Below, one piece after another: positions 14,184 through 20,900 of a stretch of 20,900 nt of DNA. This stretch comes from Minisyncoccota bacterium (lineage in GTDB: Bacteria; Patescibacteriota; Minisyncoccia; Minisyncoccales; PEYH01). The translations under genes and the position numbers were made by a program. The stretch spans positions 1 to 20,900 of the forward strand of contig JAQTNP010000007.1 in NCBI GenBank assembly GCA_028713795.1, read 5' to 3'. Numbering within the stretch: position 1 is the stretch's first letter; each line of letters starts with the position of its first letter. The notes below the pieces were generated by a model, which saw only the letters and a list, made by a program, of their open reading frames with translations, did no database searches and was not told the origin of the DNA.

Positions 14184-15380
14184 ATGAAAAAAATTCTATT
14201 TATTGTAATAGATGGATTAGGCGATAATCCTGTTAAAATGTTTGGAGGAAAAACTCCTTTAGAAGCGGCTAAGACTCCTAATCTTGATCTTATGGCAAAA
14301 AATGGATTTTGCGGATCTTTAGAGCCCTTTATGTTTGAAAGCCAAGATGCTCCAACATCAGAAGATGCGCATATTGCTCTTTTTGGCTTTGATCCAAAAA
14401 GATACAGCTTGGGAAGGGGAATATTTGAGGCCTTGGGCGCAGGAATTCCCTTAAAATCAAAAGATGTCGCCATAAGGATTAATTTTGCCACCGTTGACAG
14501 TAATCTTACAATCAAAGACAGGAGGGCTGGAAGAATAGAAAACACCCAGGCCCTGATTAACGATTTAAATAGGATAAAAATAAAAGGAGTGAAGATTTTT
14601 GTCAAAAAAGCTTGGGGCTACAGGGCAGTATTGAGACTAAGGTCAACAAAAGATATTTCTCCCGAAATAACTAGCAATGATCCAAGAGAAATCTTTAAAC
14701 AACCTTTAAAGATTAAAGCAAAGAATAAATCAAGATCTGCTATTTTTACAGCTCAGCTGCTAAATGAATTTGTTTTAAAATCTCATGAAGTATTAAAAAA
14801 TCATTTCATTAATCAAGAAAGAAAAAAATCTGGATTGCCTCCAGCTAATTTTCTGCTATTAAGAGGCGCTGGCAGATTTAAAAAACTTCCTTCCTTTAAA
14901 AAGGTTTGGGCAATGAAAGCTTGCTGTGTGGCTGGGGGAAATTTATATAAAGGCATAGCTAAATTTTTAGGAATGGAAGTAGTAAAAGTAAAAGGAGCTA
15001 ATGGTGGGATAAATACTAATCTCAAGGAAAAGATTAATACAGCCAAGAAGTGCTTAAAGAAAAATGATTTCGTATTTCTGCATATTAAGGCTGCTGATTG
15101 CTTAGCAGAAGACGGAAACTGCGCAGGAAAGAAATCATTCATTGAAAAAATAGACAGGCATTTAAAGCCATTGCTTAATTTGAATAACTCGGATATAATA
15201 ATAACTTGCGATCATAGAACTGATTGCAATAAGAAAATGCACGCCAAAGGAAATGTTCCTTTCCTTATATACGAGAATCAAAGCAATGGAATTGAAAGCT
15301 TTTCCGAGAAAAGCTGTAATAAGCCAGTAATGCCTTCAAGATTATTCATTAAATTCATTGTTGATTTGCAAAAAAAATAA
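14184..15380 (+). CDS. apgM: Archaeal-type 2,3-bisphosphoglycerate-independent phosphoglycerate mutase
   Basis: Interconverts 3- and 2-phosphoglycerate; alkaline phosphatase superfamily, ApgM branch (about 400 residues, shorter than GpmI). Asp10 in VIDGLGD binds metal, Ser59 in PTSEDAHIALFGFDP is the phospho-acceptor, YSLGRGIFEALGAGI is the next family motif. Later metal ligands are Asp305, Asp343-His344 in CDHRTDC and His353. Odd point: the canonical D-x3-H metal pair reads Asp305-x3-Glu309 (ADCLAEDG instead of the usual DEAGHDG type), and the common STP triplet after DH reads RTD. A Glu could still bind Mn, but activity may differ. It sits four bases after enolase, so the pair covers 3PG to PEP. 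Confidence 0.87.
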   Translation: MKKILFIVIDGLGDNPVKMFGGKTPLEAAKTPNLDLMAKNGFCGSLEPFMFESQDAPTSEDAHIALFGFDPKRYSLGRGIFEALGAGIPLKSKDVAIRINFATVDSNLTIKDRRAGRIENTQALINDLNRIKIKGVKIFVKKAWGYRAVLRLRSTKDISPEITSNDPREIFKQPLKIKAKNKSRSAIFTAQLLNEFVLKSHEVLKNHFINQERKKSGLPPANFLLLRGAGRFKKLPSFKKVWAMKACCVAGGNLYKGIAKFLGMEVVKVKGANGGINTNLKEKINTAKKCLKKNDFVFLHIKAADCLAEDGNCAGKKSFIEKIDRHLKPLLNLNNSDIIITCDHRTDCNKKMHAKGNVPFLIYENQSNGIESFSEKSCNKPVMPSRLFIKFIVDLQKK

Positions 15381-15418
15381 TATCTGTTAATATTAAAAAT
15401 AAAAAGACGGGGATAGGG

Positions 15419-15446
15419 GATAGATAATTATAATTAATCATCTATC
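15419..15446. repeat. AT-rich inverted repeat containing a -10-like box
   Basis: GATAGAT(A)ATTAT and its near-mirror ending ATCTATC form a 28-base dyad with one mismatch and essentially no loop. TATAAT at 15429-15434 lies at its centre. It could be an operator over a promoter for the thioredoxin-fold gene, or a transcript end hairpin for apgM; no T-tract follows directly. A good -35 box was not found. Confidence 0.4.
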
Positions 15447-15469
15447 ATCTAGACTCTGTTTTAAAAAAT

Positions 15470-16450
15470 ATGGAAAAACAAAAAAGCATAACGTTTGCAG
15501 TGATAGCGGTAGAAGCCTTAGCCATTCTTGTATTGGGCGCATTATTATTCCAATCAGGTGGCAGTTTAGTCGGAATGTCTGCTGACAAAGCCGGCAAACT
15601 GGCTGTTGAGTACATTAATGAAAACTTTGGCAATGGAGAAAGCCCAGCTTCCTTTATCTCTGCTTCTTCAGAAAACGGAGTGTATAAGGTAGTGCTGGAT
15701 TACAGCGGAACAGAATATACTTCTTACGTTACTAAAAATGGAAAGCTTTTCTTTACGGAAGGATATGATATGCAGCCAGCCAAAGCAAAAGAATTTGCAA
15801 AAACAGATAAGCCAGAATTAGATTTATTCACTATGGCTTTCTGTCCATATGGCAATGATGCAGAAAGCATAATAGCTCCTATTATGAATCTTTTAAAGGA
15901 TAAAATAGATGTTGGCCTTCATTACATTTTCTATGGTAAGTATGGCCCAGAAGACCAGGCTTCTCAATATTGCTATGACGAGGAAAGAGCTTACTGCTCA
16001 ATGCATGGAATCCAGGAATTAAATCAGGGCGTAAGGGAAATGTGTGTTGCTAAATACGAACCAAGCAAATTATGGGATTTTGTAGCAGACATAAATGAAA
16101 ATACTGATTCAACCAATGTAGATAGCAAGTGGGAAGGAATAGCAACTAAGCTTGGAATAGACACATCCAAAATTAAGGATTGCTATAAAAACGAAGCAGA
16201 GTCATTCTTGAAATCAGAGGTGGAATTGACTGACAAAGATTATCCTGTTCAAGATCCTGCCCAATACAAGGGCGAAGAAGAAGCTAAAATAGCCGGTTCT
16301 CCGACATTTGTCATCAATGGCATGATCTATAGCGGAGCAAGAACTCCGGAAGATATTAAAAAGGCTGTCTGTTCGGCATTTAAAACAGCTCCAGAAGAAT
16401 GCAGCCAGGAGCTGAACGCCTCTTCAACTGCAGCCGAAGGATCCTGCTAA
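15470..16450 (+). CDS. Membrane-anchored thioredoxin-fold protein, DsbA/GILT-like (326 aa)
   Basis: An N-terminal signal-anchor (about 8-28, AVIAVEALAILVLGALLF) places the rest outside the membrane. Residues about 30-105 form a small beta-rich domain (YKVVLDYSGTEYTSYV). From about 117 comes a thioredoxin fold: FTMAFCPYGNDAE has Cys125 in a CPYG site, so the second active-site Cys is replaced by Gly, and GSPTFVING has the cis-Pro. Six further cysteines occur downstream plus one at the very C-terminus. The segment CSMHGIQELNQGVREMC recalls the GILT signature. Role in oxidative protein folding or thiol exchange is likely, but a single-Cys site needs partner cysteines from elsewhere. The glutaredoxin-like gene starts one base later. 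Confidence 0.75.
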   Translation: MEKQKSITFAVIAVEALAILVLGALLFQSGGSLVGMSADKAGKLAVEYINENFGNGESPASFISASSENGVYKVVLDYSGTEYTSYVTKNGKLFFTEGYDMQPAKAKEFAKTDKPELDLFTMAFCPYGNDAESIIAPIMNLLKDKIDVGLHYIFYGKYGPEDQASQYCYDEERAYCSMHGIQELNQGVREMCVAKYEPSKLWDFVADINENTDSTNVDSKWEGIATKLGIDTSKIKDCYKNEAESFLKSEVELTDKDYPVQDPAQYKGEEEAKIAGSPTFVINGMIYSGARTPEDIKKAVCSAFKTAPEECSQELNASSTAAEGSC

Positions 16451-16451
16451 T

Positions 16452-16691
16452 ATGGCTAAAATCAAGGTATATTCAACACAAATGTGCCCTTACTGTGTAA
16501 TGGCCAAGACATATCTTAAGGATAGAGGATTTGAATTCGAGGATTTGGATGTTTCCTCTGATCAAAAAGCATTGCAGGAATTACAGGAGAAAACCAATGC
16601 CCTTAGCGTTCCTGTGCTGGACATAGACGGAACAATAGTAGTGGGGTTTGATAGGGGAAGAATCAATGAACTGCTTGAAATCAAAGAATAA
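16452..16691 (+). CDS. Glutaredoxin/NrdH-like redox protein (79 aa)
   Basis: A small cytoplasmic dithiol protein. Cys12-Pro-Tyr-Cys15 is the active site, SVPVLDIDG has the cis-Pro, and VGFDRGRINELL is the usual C-terminal pattern of glutaredoxin-family YruB/NrdH-like proteins. The length is typical. It lacks a membrane segment, so it faces the cytoplasm while the upstream protein faces out. It follows that gene by one base, and its transcript ends at the strong hairpin 9 bases later. It is a plausible electron acceptor for the TrxB-like enzyme; no glutathione genes are in the window. Partner assignment is inference. Confidence 0.88.
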   Translation: MAKIKVYSTQMCPYCVMAKTYLKDRGFEFEDLDVSSDQKALQELQEKTNALSVPVLDIDGTIVVGFDRGRINELLEIKE

Positions 16692-16699
16692 TTAGAATT

Positions 16700-16734
16700 A
16701 AACCCATCGCTGAAAGGCGATGGGTTTTGTTTTA
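16700..16734 (+). terminator. Strong Rho-independent terminator
   Basis: AAACCCATCGC (16700-16710) pairs perfectly over 11 bp with GCGATGGGTTT (16717-16727) across a TGAAAG loop, then TGTTTT. It closes the run of genes ending with the glutaredoxin-like protein. Confidence 0.9.
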
Positions 16735-16748
16735 TCCTCTAAATACTA

Positions 16749-16754
16749 TATAAT
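16749..16754 (+). promoter_or_regulatory. -10 box implying a leaderless message
   Basis: A perfect TATAAT lies seven bases before ATG 16762, so transcription should start at or next to the start codon. A weak TTGTTT at 16727-16732 gives 16-base spacing but overlaps the terminator tail. Confidence 0.5.
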
Positions 16755-16761
16755 TATATAT

Positions 16762-17379
16762 ATGCTCAATCTTGAAAAAACGTTGGAACTGTTAAAACAA
16801 TACGATATTCCTTTTGTTCAAACAAGGAAGGTAAAGAATCTTTCTGAAGTTTTTTCTTTTGTTGACAAATACCGTTATCCTGTTGTTTTAAAAATATTTT
16901 CTCAGAAAATATTGCATAAAACCGACAAGGGGGGAGTATATATTAATTTAAAAACAAAAGAAGAAACAGAAAATGCTTTCTTAAAACTTAAGAATAAATT
17001 TCCCTCTGCTGATATTCTTATACAAAAACATATTCCCGGTATCTATCTTATTGCTGGAGCCAAGAATGACAAAACATTCGGCCCAACGATACTGTTTGGG
17101 CTGGGAGGCATATTTGTCGAGATATTGAAATCAACAACAATCCGCTTAGCTCCGGTAGGTATGGCTGAAATTAAAAAACTGATTAAAAAGAATGCCGGCT
17201 ATCCGATAATTTCTGGGGCCAGAGGACAAAAATCAATTAATTTTAAGAAGTTGGAAAGAATAATGTTTAATCTTTCCAAAATGATTTCTTCTGAGAAAAA
17301 TATCAGAGAAATCGATATTAATCCATTGGTAGCCAATGATAAAGAGGTAATAGCGGTAGACGTTAAAATAATAGTATGA
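16762..17379 (+). CDS. Acetate-CoA ligase (ADP-forming), beta subunit (ATP-grasp)
   Basis: With the next gene, converts acetyl-CoA (or another acyl-CoA), ADP and phosphate to acid, CoA and ATP; common in archaea and some fermenting bacteria. LLKQYDIPFVQTR begins the ATP-grasp fold, PVVLKIFSQKILHKTDKGGV contains His52, the second phospho-His in this enzyme type, and GPTILFGLGGIFVEI plus IDINPLVA are the later nucleotide and metal motifs. The longer frame starting at 16720 is rejected because its first 14 codons run through the terminator and the -10 box. ATG 16762 gives about 205 residues, a normal size. The gene ends in a 4-base ATGA overlap with the alpha gene. Beta before alpha suggests a two-gene unit rather than a fused enzyme. 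Confidence 0.9.
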   Translation: MLNLEKTLELLKQYDIPFVQTRKVKNLSEVFSFVDKYRYPVVLKIFSQKILHKTDKGGVYINLKTKEETENAFLKLKNKFPSADILIQKHIPGIYLIAGAKNDKTFGPTILFGLGGIFVEILKSTTIRLAPVGMAEIKKLIKKNAGYPIISGARGQKSINFKKLERIMFNLSKMISSEKNIREIDINPLVANDKEVIAVDVKIIV

Positions 17380-18716
17380 ATTTAGATAAATTATTCAATC
17401 CTAAAAGCGTTGCTATAATCGGAGCAAGCCAGAAAGCTTTCACTGTTGGCTTCGGCTTAAGCTATAATCTTTTTCAAGGGAAAAAATACAGAAAAATATA
17501 TTTTGTAAATCCTTTTCAAAAGCAGATATTTAAAAACAAAACATATTCTTCTGTAAAAGACATTGAGGATAGAATTGATCTAGCCGTTATTGCTGTTCCA
17601 GCTGCTATTGTAGGAAAAGTATCTGTTGAATGCGTTGAAAAGAAAGTAGGGAGCGCAGTGATTGTCAGCGCTGGATTCTCTGAAATGGGCTCTGGTGGAA
17701 AAGAGCTGGAAAATCAGATAAAAAACATATTTTCTGCTGCTAATATTCCGTTAATCGGGCCTAACTGTCTAGGAATTATCAGACCTTCAATAGATTTAAA
17801 TGCTACTTTTGCTCCTTTAACTCCAAAAAAGGGTGATATTGCCTTTATTTCACAATCAGGAGCATTAATAGATTCTGTGATTAGTCAGACATCTAAGGAA
17901 TTATTTGGTTTTTCCTTAATTGTTTCATATGGGAACGAAGCAGGGGTAACGTTGCCTGAATTTTTGGAATGGGCAGGAAAGGATAAAGAAACCAAAGTTA
18001 TTGTCCTATATATCGAAGGGCTGAAGAATGGAAGGAAATTCTTTGAAATAGCTAGCAAGGTGGCAAAGAAAAAACCAATAATAGTATTAAAGGGCGGGAA
18101 GAGCAAAAAAACATTAAAAACTGTTGCTTCTCATACAGGCGCCCTATCTGGAGACAATCAAATGTATACAGCAATGTTTGAGCAGGCAGGAATTATACAG
18201 GTTGAATCTCTGGAAGAAATGTTTGATGCTGCCAAGGCACTGTCCTGGCAGCCAAAATGCAGAAATGGTCTGGCTGTGATAACCAATGGCGGGGGAGCGG
18301 GCATATTAACTGCCGACTATTGCGAAAAACTAGGAATTCATCTGCCATCATTATCTTCTGAGACAAAGGGTGCTCTTGAAAGAAGTGGGAAAATGCATCC
18401 TGCTTGGTCAAGAAGTAATCCTATTGATATAGTGGGAGACGCTTTAAGCGACAGATACGCCATAGCCATAAATGCTGCATTAAAACAGAGGAATATCTAT
18501 GGCTTGATTGTAATACAAAGCGCTCAAATCATGACTGAATCCAAAAAGAATGCCCAGGCATTGATACAAGCCAAGAAAAAATATCCATCAAAACCCATAA
18601 TTTCTGTATTTATGGAGGATAATGAAGAAGTATCCGGATTTTTAGAAAAAAACAAAATACCAAACTATTCAGATCCATTAAGAGCAGTCAGGAGCTTTAA
18701 AGAATTAATTAATTAG
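17376..18716 (+). CDS. Acetate-CoA ligase (ADP-forming), alpha subunit
   Basis: Carries the CoA-binding and ligase domains. The N-terminal Rossmann fold starts LFNPKSVAIIGAS; IAVPAAIVGKV and LIGPNCLGI (about 128-136) bind CoA; FISQSGAL is the next signature; His253 in SHTGALSGD is the phosphorylated catalytic His. GLAVITNGGGAGIL and NPIDIVGDA mark the third domain. The length (446) is close to the usual roughly 460 of separate alpha subunits. It is translationally coupled to beta by ATGA, and ppsA starts three bases after its stop. Together they suggest overflow of acetyl-CoA to acetate with ATP gain, beside PEP-pyruvate interconversion. Confidence 0.93.
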   Translation: MNLDKLFNPKSVAIIGASQKAFTVGFGLSYNLFQGKKYRKIYFVNPFQKQIFKNKTYSSVKDIEDRIDLAVIAVPAAIVGKVSVECVEKKVGSAVIVSAGFSEMGSGGKELENQIKNIFSAANIPLIGPNCLGIIRPSIDLNATFAPLTPKKGDIAFISQSGALIDSVISQTSKELFGFSLIVSYGNEAGVTLPEFLEWAGKDKETKVIVLYIEGLKNGRKFFEIASKVAKKKPIIVLKGGKSKKTLKTVASHTGALSGDNQMYTAMFEQAGIIQVESLEEMFDAAKALSWQPKCRNGLAVITNGGGAGILTADYCEKLGIHLPSLSSETKGALERSGKMHPAWSRSNPIDIVGDALSDRYAIAINAALKQRNIYGLIVIQSAQIMTESKKNAQALIQAKKKYPSKPIISVFMEDNEEVSGFLEKNKIPNYSDPLRAVRSFKELIN

Positions 18717-18719
18717 CAT

Positions 18720-20900
18720 ATGGAAAAACAAAAATTTGTATATTGGTTTAAAGAATTAGATCATAATGACGTACCTTTAGTAGGAGGAAAAAATGCTTCA
18801 TTGGGAGAGATGTACCAGACGTTAACTAAAAAAGGAATCAGGATTCCTAATGGTTTTGCTATTAGCGCTGACGCATATTTTTACTTTCTCAAGAAAGCTA
18901 AAATCTTTAAAGAGATATCTAGAATAATAAAAGAAGAATTTAATCCAAAAAGCATAGATAGCTTGCAGGCCACTGGAAAGAAAATAAGATCTTTGATATT
19001 AAATGCTTCAATGCCAAAAGAATTGGAAGAAGAAATAATTAAATACTACAATAATCTTTCTAAATTCTACAAATTAAAAAATGCGGATGTGGCTGTAAGG
19101 TCATCGGCTACTGCCGAGGACTTGCCAACCGCTTCTTTTGCAGGACAACAAGAAACATATTTGAATATTTCCGGAGAAAAAAACCTATTAATTTCTGTAA
19201 AGAAATGTATGGCCTCTCTTTTTACAGACAGGGCTATTGCCTATAGAGAGGAAAAAGGATTCAATCATTTAAAGATCGGGTTATCTGTAGGAGTGCAAAA
19301 AATGGTAAGGTCTGATCTTGGGTCTTCTGGGGTAATGTTTACATTAGATACTGAGACAGGATTCGCTAATGTGGTTTTGATTAATTCAATCTGGGGAGTA
19401 GGAGAATTGATTGTGCAGGGAAAAATTACTCCTGATGAATTTTTTGTATTCAAGCCAACTTTAAAACAAGGATATAAATCAATTATTGTAAAAAATCTTG
19501 GAAGAAAAACTAAGAAATTAATATTTAAACCAGAAGGAGGATTAAAATCTGAAGATGTTGTTAAAAACAAACAATTAATTTTTTCCCTAAGCGAGGGAGA
19601 TATAATCACTTTGGCGAAATGGGCCTGTTTGATAGAAGACCATTATTCTAAAGTGTCTAAAAAATGGATGCCACAAGACATAGAGTGGGCAAAAGATGGC
19701 CAAACCGGTGAATTATTCATTGTTCAATCAAGGCCTGAAACAGTTCACAGATCTTTAGGAAAAACTGTTTACAGGGAATACGAACTAAAAACTTCAAAAG
19801 AGCCAATTCTTAAAGGAATTGCGGTGGGAGATAAAATTGGACAGGGAAAAGTCAGATTGGTCCCTGATATTTCCAAGATGAATCAGTTTAAGCCGGGAGA
19901 AATACTAGCAACTAAAATGACTGATCCAGATTGGGTCCCGATAATGAAAATTGCTTCTGCAATCATTACCGATGAGGGAGGAAAAACCGCTCATGCAGCA
20001 ATTGTAAGCAGAGAATTAGGAATTCCTTGTATTGTCGGCACTAAGAATGCAACAAAAGTACTGAAAAACGGTCAATATGTAACAATTGATTGCAGCCAGG
20101 GTCAGCATGGAAAAATATATGAGGGGAAAATTAAATACAATGTTCATGAGTATAATTTGAGAAAGATCCCCAAAACAAAAGTAAAAGTAACTGTTAATAT
20201 AGGGTCTCCTGAAATTGCCTTTAAAACAGCTTTCTTGCCCGTAAAAGGAGTGGGATTAGCAAGAGAGGAGTTTATCATTGCCCAAAAGATTAAAGTGCAT
20301 CCTTTAGCCCTATATCATTTTAATCATTTAAAGGATAGGGCGCTGAAAGCCAAGATAGAAGAGATAACTGTTGAGCATAAAGATAAAAAGGAATATTTTG
20401 TAAAAGAATTAAGCGAAGGAATAGCTCAAATTGCTGCTGCTTTCTATCCCCAACAAGTGATTGTCAGGTTTTCTGATTTCAAGACCAATGAATATGCCCA
20501 GCTGATAGGGGGAAAAATGTTTGAACCAGAGGAGGGCAATCCAATGATTGGCTGGCGAGGAGCTTCCAGGTATTATGATTCTACATTTGCTCCTGCGTTC
20601 TTAATGGAATGCCAGGCAATTAAAAGAGCAAGAGAAGAATTCGGATTAAAAAATATCGCTGTAATGGTTCCTTTTTGCAGAACAGTAGAAGAAGGAAAAA
20701 AAGTTATCAATCTGATTATAAAATCTGGAATTAAAAGAAAGGATGTTAAAATATATGTAATGTGTGAAATTCCTTCCAATGTAATTCTAGCCGAGGAATT
20801 CTTAAAAATATTTGATGGAATGAGCATCGGTTCAAATGATTTGACTCAGCTGGTTGTTGGGCTAGATAGAGACAATGCCCAGATCGCCCCCATAGCTGAT
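18720..20900 (+). CDS. ppsA: Phosphoenolpyruvate synthase (partial, runs off the right edge)
   Basis: Converts pyruvate and ATP to PEP, AMP and phosphate; in such organisms it may also run towards pyruvate. 727 codons are open without a stop, and a full protein is usually about 750-820. The ATP-binding domain has VPLVGGKNASLGEM near the start, VRSSATAEDLPTASFAGQQE (about 122-141), and DIEWAKDGQTGELFIVQSRPET. The swivelling phospho-His domain has TDEGGKTAHAAIVSRELGIP with His425. The TIM-barrel domain follows with GWRGASRYYD and MSIGSNDLTQLVVGLDRD. The catalytic Cys near the C-terminus lies beyond the window. The start is ATG 18720, three bases after the ligase stop, without a clear SD. Confidence 0.94.
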   Translation, partial: MEKQKFVYWFKELDHNDVPLVGGKNASLGEMYQTLTKKGIRIPNGFAISADAYFYFLKKAKIFKEISRIIKEEFNPKSIDSLQATGKKIRSLILNASMPKELEEEIIKYYNNLSKFYKLKNADVAVRSSATAEDLPTASFAGQQETYLNISGEKNLLISVKKCMASLFTDRAIAYREEKGFNHLKIGLSVGVQKMVRSDLGSSGVMFTLDTETGFANVVLINSIWGVGELIVQGKITPDEFFVFKPTLKQGYKSIIVKNLGRKTKKLIFKPEGGLKSEDVVKNKQLIFSLSEGDIITLAKWACLIEDHYSKVSKKWMPQDIEWAKDGQTGELFIVQSRPETVHRSLGKTVYREYELKTSKEPILKGIAVGDKIGQGKVRLVPDISKMNQFKPGEILATKMTDPDWVPIMKIASAIITDEGGKTAHAAIVSRELGIPCIVGTKNATKVLKNGQYVTIDCSQGQHGKIYEGKIKYNVHEYNLRKIPKTKVKVTVNIGSPEIAFKTAFLPVKGVGLAREEFIIAQKIKVHPLALYHFNHLKDRALKAKIEEITVEHKDKKEYFVKELSEGIAQIAAAFYPQQVIVRFSDFKTNEYAQLIGGKMFEPEEGNPMIGWRGASRYYDSTFAPAFLMECQAIKRAREEFGLKNIAVMVPFCRTVEEGKKVINLIIKSGIKRKDVKIYVMCEIPSNVILAEEFLKIFDGMSIGSNDLTQLVVGLDRDNAQIAPIAD

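Noticed and set aside
16720..16761. 14-codon N-terminal extension of the ligase beta subunit
   Set aside because: It runs through the 3' arm of the terminator and the -10 box; ATG 16762 matches the family start.
1..20900. tRNA, rRNA, riboswitch or CRISPR array
   Set aside because: The intergenic gaps are short (about 100 bases at most) and none shows a cloverleaf, conserved rRNA stretch, known aptamer core or regularly spaced repeat by eye.
1..20900. Archaeal (DPANN) origin
   Set aside because: ApgM, ADP-forming ligase and EndoQ are archaeal-type, but FtsZ with a DIPAFLR tail, sigma70-like promoters, Rho-independent terminators and bacterial Tgt/TruB/UvrD fit a bacterium better.

Overview
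The window is AT-rich, tightly packed bacterial DNA. It most likely comes from a Patescibacteria/CPR lineage of the Parcubacteria type; that assignment is inference. Supporting points: short or overlapping gene junctions, Arg encoded mostly by AGA/AGG, TGA used as a true stop (so not the Gracilibacteria code), bacterial FtsZ, UvrD, TruB and Tgt, and a fermentative set of ADP-forming acetate-CoA ligase, PEP synthase and archaeal-type phosphoglycerate mutase. No rRNA, tRNA, CRISPR array or transposase was found, and no gene-free stretch exceeds 300 bases.

Layout. (1) 1-2125: the tail of an unknown gene, then tgt (tRNA-guanine transglycosylase) convergent with truB, which here carries a C-terminal acylphosphatase domain instead of PUA. 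(2) 2126-2651: a compositionally foreign cassette with its own promoter, strong Shine-Dalgarno, one small ORF and a hairpin terminator. (3) 2652-5962: a 975-residue UvrD-like helicase fused to a RecB-like nuclease with a probable Fe-S cluster, then a small membrane protein. (4) 5959-6912: two more foreign-looking cassettes, each with a near-consensus promoter, strong SD, a single unknown ORF and a terminator. (5) 6955-9817: four overlapping genes (small membrane protein, PD-(D/E)XK nuclease, HD phosphohydrolase, EndoQ-type PHP endonuclease) that look like a DNA repair or nucleic-acid-processing operon. (6) 9818-15380: ftsZ behind a good promoter with almost no leader, then a GalU-like protein that has lost its catalytic motifs, a TrxB/AhpF-like reductase, enolase and archaeal-type phosphoglycerate mutase. 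(7) 15470-16727: a membrane-anchored thioredoxin-fold protein and a glutaredoxin-like protein, closed by a strong terminator. (8) 16749-20900: ADP-forming acetate-CoA ligase beta and alpha, then PEP synthase, which runs off the window edge.

How the genes fit together. Phosphoglycerate mutase, enolase and PEP synthase interconvert 3-phosphoglycerate, 2-phosphoglycerate, PEP and pyruvate, while the acetate-CoA ligase makes ATP from acetyl-CoA. TrxB, the glutaredoxin-like protein and the thioredoxin-fold protein could form a thiol redox chain. EndoQ, the PD-(D/E)XK nuclease and the helicase-nuclease point to DNA repair.

The most unusual observations are the three self-contained expression cassettes that differ from the host genes in base composition and translation signals, the TruB-acylphosphatase fusion, the catalytically degenerate GalU homologue beside ftsZ, and the EndoQ/nuclease/HD operon.
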